DNA of 64,000 nucleotides from Escarpia spicata (Eukaryota; Annelida; Polychaeta; Sabellida; Siboglinidae): NCBI GenBank assembly GCA_963995525.1, contig OZ023213.1, positions 38,234,571 to 38,298,570 of the forward strand, read 5' to 3'. Shown piece by piece: positions 58,729 to 64,000 of this stretch (position 1 is its first letter; each line of letters starts with the position of its first letter). The notes under the pieces were generated by a model. It saw only the letters and a program-made list of their open reading frames with translations, ran no database searches and was not told where the DNA came from. The position numbers and the translations under genes were made by a program.

Positions 58729-60160
58729 TTGCATAGAGGCGACAGGGGCACGTGCACCAGGGCCCACTCAAATGTATTTAAATTGATAACAAGCAAATTA
58801 ACAAAACATCCCGAAATTCAACAAATAGGCCCTGATGGCCTATAGCTAGTCTGTATCCTAAATACGCCATACAATCTTTCTGGATTTTTGTAGTTCCGAA
58901 ACTGTCGCACTCAATTTATATAAAAACACAAGGAAGTTCAATATTGTCTGCGCTAGATCCTGTTTGTCGCGCAAGTGAAACGTATTCTTTTTCTTGTTGT
59001 TGGTGTAAGGCGCAAGTTATAAACCGACGTGTGTACAGTGAAACACACAAACATTGCCTTGAGAAAGTCAAAGAAATCTATAAATAGCATACTATTCCAA
59101 TACTTAGCCGCCTGTTCCGTTTGCTGCGCTAGCACGAATTAATTAAGTCCCAAGGCCTACGCCACCATGGCATTAAGGTGATCTTTAGACCTGTTTTGAT
59201 CAAACAGCCAACTATTTGAATGCTTCCAGTTATAGTACCCGTCGCCATGGGTAAACTGCGTTTTGTGTTATAGCAATCAGTTTACTAACATAGCAAACGG
59301 AACTCGGCCGTAGGGTTCACATGCAGGCATACCATTGGTAACCTCGTGTTTCACTAGGATTATTATTAAGAAGATTTCCTTTCCTCCTTGTTAGTTACCA
59401 AGTGATCATGTCGATTATTGTGTCCAGCATAGGCAGTTGTTAAAATAATCACTCACAAATGCATTGGTTGTTCATTTCAACTCGGCTAGTCCAATTGTTC
59501 CCGCACCCACCCCGGGTTACTGCATTAAATCCTGTTCAGGCCCATTTTCGGACATCGTGGTGTTGGAAACATTATGCAGAAGATTTCACTGTGGATCACC
59601 AAACTACACAGAGCACACACATCCCCAGAGGCTGAGTGTTAGCACGATTCGTTTAATACTATATGACCATTTATATCTTGTTCGGTGGGAACCATTTTGG
59701 GAATTGTGAACTACGAACAGTGTACGGGTGTCTATTATCTAAAATACGCCTCTTTTGTTTGGATGTTGCCGTAGCGATGTCGTTAGCTTCGGTCGTTTCT
59801 ATTATCTACCCTTTGATTGCACACCTGTGTGAAACAAACAATATAGCACTTCTTCGGTTTTTATTTTTTACAAACCGATACATCGAATGACGAAAAAGGC
59901 ACCGTCAGCAATCAACCAGTCATTTACTTTGGATTAAAACAATATCCGGTTAAAATGACAGTTTAAGACGGCGGGCAAGCCATGGAAGGAATCTGCAAGC
60001 CGGCTGCCCAACCTCAAACCCCTGTCGGTGATTTACCACAGTACTTCAACAGCGAATGGAGTTTTCTTTCCTCTGAACCATGGTTGCCTAAAATAAATTA
60101 CAACCAGACATATTAACGGCTTAATATTTAACGTCCGACAATTATGAATAATGTCACAGT
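58729..60160. other. No gene recognised
   Basis: Short frames only (for example 59464-59709 and 59663-59890), without motifs. Confidence 0.4.
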
Positions 60161-60164
60161 CCCT

Positions 60165-60900
60165 GAGGCAGGGTCCGGCAACCTTTTTGAATGGAGGGCC
60201 AAATAAGTGACTTCAGCTAGGTCAGCGGGCCACACAATCTTCGTGGAAACTGGTACATTATGTTATGATACGTATATAGTATCAATATAGACATCCTAGC
60301 TCATATGCGTTGAAGCTGAACTTAATATTTTGGCAGTGTATAAGAAAAGAATTGTTATTATTATGAAACATCAAAGGCTAATTTCGAACACGTTCCTTAC
60401 TAAAATACACATAACTCAAGGTCCGCGTTGTCGTCCTGCAACTTACATTTTCATCAGATGTCCCAGGTCCAAATGAGCTTGGCGTGAGAGATCAGTTCAA
60501 GAAACTGTGCCGACGGCAAGTGCGTTTGGTTGCAAGATCCACCTCATTTAATGTCACTTAGAGTGCCACAGAGCCCCGTTACATTTTGGTGAACTACATC
60601 TACACAACTTTCGGCGCATCGTTGACTATAACGGGCTGAAATATAAGAGCAATTACAAACTCAAATATCTGTGAAACGCTCTGCAAACTCCCGTCTCAGC
60701 AGCTCAATGAATGCTTCTGGTTCGTCTTCAAGAATGTTGAGAAATGCAATAGTTGTGTCACCCACACAATTGCAACTTTACCTCGAAAGCGGAAACGAAC
60801 TTGAAGAAACGAACACGATGAGTTCGTTAGTTACATGATCTCGTCCCTTGAAGTGAACATTCAGCAGATTGAGACGCGTGTTACAACCTGTCATGCAATA
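60165..60900 (-). mobile_element. hAT transposon relic (GTF2IRD2/ZBED-type transposase)
   Basis: On the minus strand near 60890 the frame reads RLNLLNVHFKGRDHVTNEL, and after a stop ILEDEPEAFIELLRREFAER with F-T-D-I. These resemble segments of the hAT transposases related to GTF2IRD2, FAM200 and EPM2AIP1. The other end has CAGGGTCCGGCAACCTTTTT followed by ggagggccaaataag and gcgggccacac, the usual terminal region of such elements. Many stops. The match rests on short blocks, so confidence is moderate. Confidence 0.5.
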
Positions 60901-61052
60901 ATTGACCGGTAATGTAATAATCGACCGGTAATGTAATACATCGACCGGTATTGTAATAATCGACCGGTAATGTAATAATCGACCGGTAATGTAATGACTC
61001 GACCGGTAATGTAATGATCGACCGGTAATGTAATAACTCGACCGGTAATGTA
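60898..61052. repeat. 19-21-base minisatellite (CGACCGGTAATGTAATAAT)
   Basis: Nine copies of (a/c)tcgaccggtaatgtaat with 0-3 base spacers. The CCGG core is invariant; one unit has tatt in place of aatg. Confidence 0.95.
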
Positions 61053-61067
61053 ATAAAAAGACTAAGT

Positions 61068-61560
61068 TGATTATGATGACGATGATAATGAACGTGATGA
61101 TGATGATGATGTTAATAAAAATGCCGAAGACGGTGATGATGAGGATAATAAATAATTACGATGTCGATGACGAGGAAAATGAAGACAATTAAAGTGTCAC
61201 CTTAGTAATGATGATGAGTATAACGATGGTGATTATGATTATTATGATTACAATGATGATGATAATGATTAAGACAATGTTAATAATGTTGATAACGTCA
61301 GTGATGATGAAGGTAATAACTAATAATGATGACGAAGATGAAGAAAATGAAGGCGTCGTCTTAGTGATATGAAGGTGTTGATGATTGACTATGATGATGA
61401 CGATGACGACAACAATGATAATGATGATGATTATGATGATAAAGATTATGACCATGAGGGTAATGATTATTACGATGATGTGGTTGATGACAATGACAAC
61501 CTAACGGCTAACCATGCTGACAGCCTGTTTACGTTCACTTATCATCATAATGATGATCAA
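61068..61560. repeat. (GAT)n-rich trinucleotide tract
   Basis: Degenerate GAT/AAT units. On the plus strand, 61369-61587 reads as an Asp/Asn-rich open stretch, and on the minus strand as an Ile-rich one. Both follow from composition. Confidence 0.9.
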
Positions 61561-61586
61561 ATTAAGTGGTCATCTCAAAACATTTA

Positions 61587-64000
61587 GGGGAAATCTCAAA
61601 ATGCAATGTTACGGAGTGATATTATACAGTTACTAGAAATTTAAGGGTATTGGCTAATTTCAAAATAATAATAATAAAAACGAACAGCTGAAACAATTAA
61701 GGGGTAATTGTAAAAAAGTAAGTTAAAGTAAAGTGTAATTTCAATCGACTTCATTCATATAAACGAACAAGGAACACCTAATGTATTTTTTAATATGCCT
61801 ACTATTAAGGGATTAAATCAAAAACAATCTAAAGAATTAGTTTAAAAGAAGTCATAAGGGGTCATTTTATAATGAACTAGCTGGTCTTCTCAATACACGG
61901 CGGGGTCGTCTCATAGAATCAAGACCATCTTCTCGAAAACAGTTAATTAAATTAAGGGGACACCTCATAAAAAGAATGGGTCTTCTCAAAAAAGTACTAT
62001 CACAAAATATGTAAGAAACCATTAACACATTAACAGATCATCTAAAAAAATAACTGTTCATCTCTTAATAAAGGGGTTCCTTATAAAAGGTCATATCAAA
62101 AATGTAAATGTTCATTAAAATGGACAAGGTGTTCATCTCAATGAATTAAAAGGTCATCTTAAAATAATAAAGGCTCATCTAACAAATAAAGAGGTCTTCT
62201 CAACAAAGTTAAGGGAACATTTCAAAACATACAGGTATTGATTAAAATGAAGTGGCTGATCGTTTCAACAGATTCAGGGATCATCTCAAAACATTAAAGG
62301 GTCTTCTCATAAATAATAGGGTTTTCTCAAAATACATTGTGGTGTTGTTTCACACAAAAATGTAAATGTTCATTTAAAACAACTAACTTATCGCCACAAT
62401 AAATTTGAAAAACCACCATAACATTAAATGGTCTTCTCATAAAATACAGGGGCCTTCTCAAAAAGCTTAAGTGATCATTACCAAAATAGACCTGTTGTTA
62501 AAATAATTGGTTGACCATATCAACACATTAAGGGATCATCTTAAAAAATACGTACTCATCTCTCAATAGAGGGTTTTTCTCAAACAACGTAGGGGATATC
62601 TCAAAATGTCCTGTTGAAGAGTGCTATTATAAAATTATTTGGAACAAAAGGGCAATCTCGAAATAATAATAATAGTATTAATAATAATAATAGTAATAAT
62701 AATAATAATAATCAACTGAAACAATTACAGGAGTAATCTAAAAAAAACTAAACTGTTATCTGAATCAACTAAAAGGGTCATATAAACGAAAAACGGACAC
62801 CTAATGTATTTTAAAATATGCCTGATGATAAGAGATTATGTTACAAACAATTTAAAAACAATTGTACAAATAGTTTTGGAGAGGTCATTTTTATAATAAG
62901 CTAGCAGATCATCTCAACACGTGACGGGATCATTTAATAAAATCAAGTGGTCTTTTCGAAGAAAACGTTAATAAAAAGATGGGTCTTCTCAAAAAAGTGT
63001 CGTTACAAAATACGTAAGTAGTCAGTTGATCGTCTCAACACATAAAGGGCTGATCTAAAAATGCATGGGGTCTTCTCAAAAAAATAAATGATTATATTAA
63101 GCAGTGTAACTAGCCATAAAATTAGCCAGCTGATTGTCTCAATATATTAGGGAATCGTTAAATAATGTGGGTGTTCCTCAACCAGGTAAGGGATCATTTA
63201 AAAAACAAGGATCATTGAAAGACTTATCTGATTGGCTGATGGTGTATTATAAATAAGTTGTCACGTCATAAAAAGAAGCGGTCAGTTTGTGTAATTAAAG
63301 GGAATCGAATCATGTCCAAATTCATCGCAAAATACAAACACAAAGGGTCATCAAAATAAATTTGTTTATTGCAAATGTAGAGGTGTATAAATTAAGCGGA
63401 TTTTATTATTAAATGATATGATATTTATTATGCTAAGTTGATCTTTTATTTCATCGAGACGATCAGCTTGTTCGTTTTATTGAACATTTATATCTGTATA
63501 TGACTTTTTGAGAAAACCCTTTAATTGAGAGATGACCATTATTGTTTTGATATGATCCCTTAATATGTTGAGATGATTAACCGATTATTTTAAATCAACC
63601 CGTTTATTTTTAGAAATGATCTATTAACTTTTTTGAGAAGACCCCTTAATTTGTTAGATGATCATTTAGCTCGTTAATGTGTTAATAACTTCTAACATAT
63701 TTTGTAACGATACATTTTTTTGAAGAACCATGCCTTGTTATGAGATGTCCCCTAATTTTACTAACTTTTTTTCGAGAAGGCTACTTGATTTTATGAGATG
63801 CCCATATATGTGTTGAGCCGAGCAGTTAGCATTATAAAATGACATCTTAATGACTCCGTTTTAGAATATTCTTTAAAAATTGCTTTTGATATAATCCCTA
63901 AATATTAGGCATAATTTAAAATACATTAGGTGCCCCTTATTTGTTCACATGAATGAAGTCGAGTGAAACTACACCTAGCTTGAACTTATTTTTTTTGGAT
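61587..64000. repeat. Satellite-like array: two direct and one inverted copy of a unit of about 0.7-1.0 kb
   Basis: Unit 1 starts near 61587 (ggggaaatctcaaaatgc) and unit 2 near 62591 (ggggatatctcaaaatgt). Both contain caactgaaacaatta, then cacctaatgtattttttaatatgcct (61776 and 62790). From about 63440 the same sequence runs in reverse complement. At 63895-63990, aggcataatttaaaatacattaggtg and catgaatgaagtcgag mirror 61745-61800. Within each unit a subrepeat of about 25-50 bases (aaggg(a/g)tcatctcaaaa) recurs dozens of times. No coding potential. The array continues past the window end. Confidence 0.8.

Noticed and set aside
61369..61587. Asp-rich protein (possible calcium-binding)
   Set aside because: Follows from the GAT trinucleotide tract; the opposite strand gives an equally long Ile-rich frame.
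35403..62830. Hammerhead ribozyme cores (CTGATGA words)
   Set aside because: Isolated CTGATGA words were seen (for example near 35403 and 62822), but none had the matching GAAA and helices at the right spacing.

Overview
This is a eukaryotic, animal-type window: intron-rich, A+T-leaning between repeats, packed with microsatellites, tRNA-derived SINEs and decayed LINEs. The mix (a 2A-bearing L2-like LINE, Rex1-like and RTE-like LINEs, hAT fragments, a Ty3/gypsy piece, an OTU-domain relic, very long simple repeats in introns) suggests a marine invertebrate, probably a mollusc such as a gastropod. That placement is inference. I see no rRNA gene, no functional tRNA gene, no CRISPR array and no housekeeping gene.

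The most important content is a small multi-exon gene on the minus strand, from a TATA box at 12826-12832 down to about 7724. It has a non-coding first exon, then an exon with a signal peptide, an acidic propeptide and an R-E-K-R processing site. After the long intron come six short cysteine-rich exons (A, B, C, D, C', D'). Every splice phase is compatible and every exon stays open. C-D and C'-D' lie in a 1.1-1.3 kb tandem duplication and form a repeated four-cysteine module. I do not recognise the family. The likely product is a secreted, processed, cysteine-rich peptide (defence, hormone or venom-type roles are all possible). A decayed paralogue lies on the same strand at about 14.43-16.72 kb. 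An orphan 5' end of the same family (promoter, leader exon, frameshifted signal exon) lies on the plus strand at 47.10-47.77 kb. In both minus-strand loci the intron after the signal exon is almost filled with different simple repeats: (CCTG)/(CTGCCTGT) in locus 1, and (CTCCGT)/(CTCTGT)/(CT)/(AC) in locus 2.

Layout. 1-7.2 kb: one copy of a long dispersed repeat, a Rex1-like LINE 3' end, an OTU-domain pseudogene, a SINE and a hAT relic. 7.2-16.7 kb: the peptide gene, a LINE fragment in the inter-locus gap, and the decayed paralogue. 17-25.9 kb: LINE pieces, scattered duplicated fragments, the second copy of the long repeat, a SINE, an RTE-like RT piece and an exon-like conserved fragment with a nonsense codon. 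26-35 kb: two homologous exon-like segments, a 26-bp-arm hairpin, SINEs, MITE-like elements and microsatellites. 36-43.5 kb: two LINEs in opposite orientation, another 26-bp-arm hairpin and a truncated gypsy pol. 43.5-48.3 kb: mostly unrecognised DNA, then the orphan 5' end and a SINE. 48.5-51.7 kb: a 48-bp minisatellite. 51.7-57.5 kb: a LINE on the plus strand and a near full-length L2-like LINE on the minus strand, with a 2A-like motif and a nested insertion. 57.5-64 kb: a MITE, a hAT relic, a minisatellite, a GAT-rich tract and a large direct/inverted repeat array.

Apart from the peptide gene, nothing here looks like an intact host gene. The rest is transposon debris and satellite DNA.
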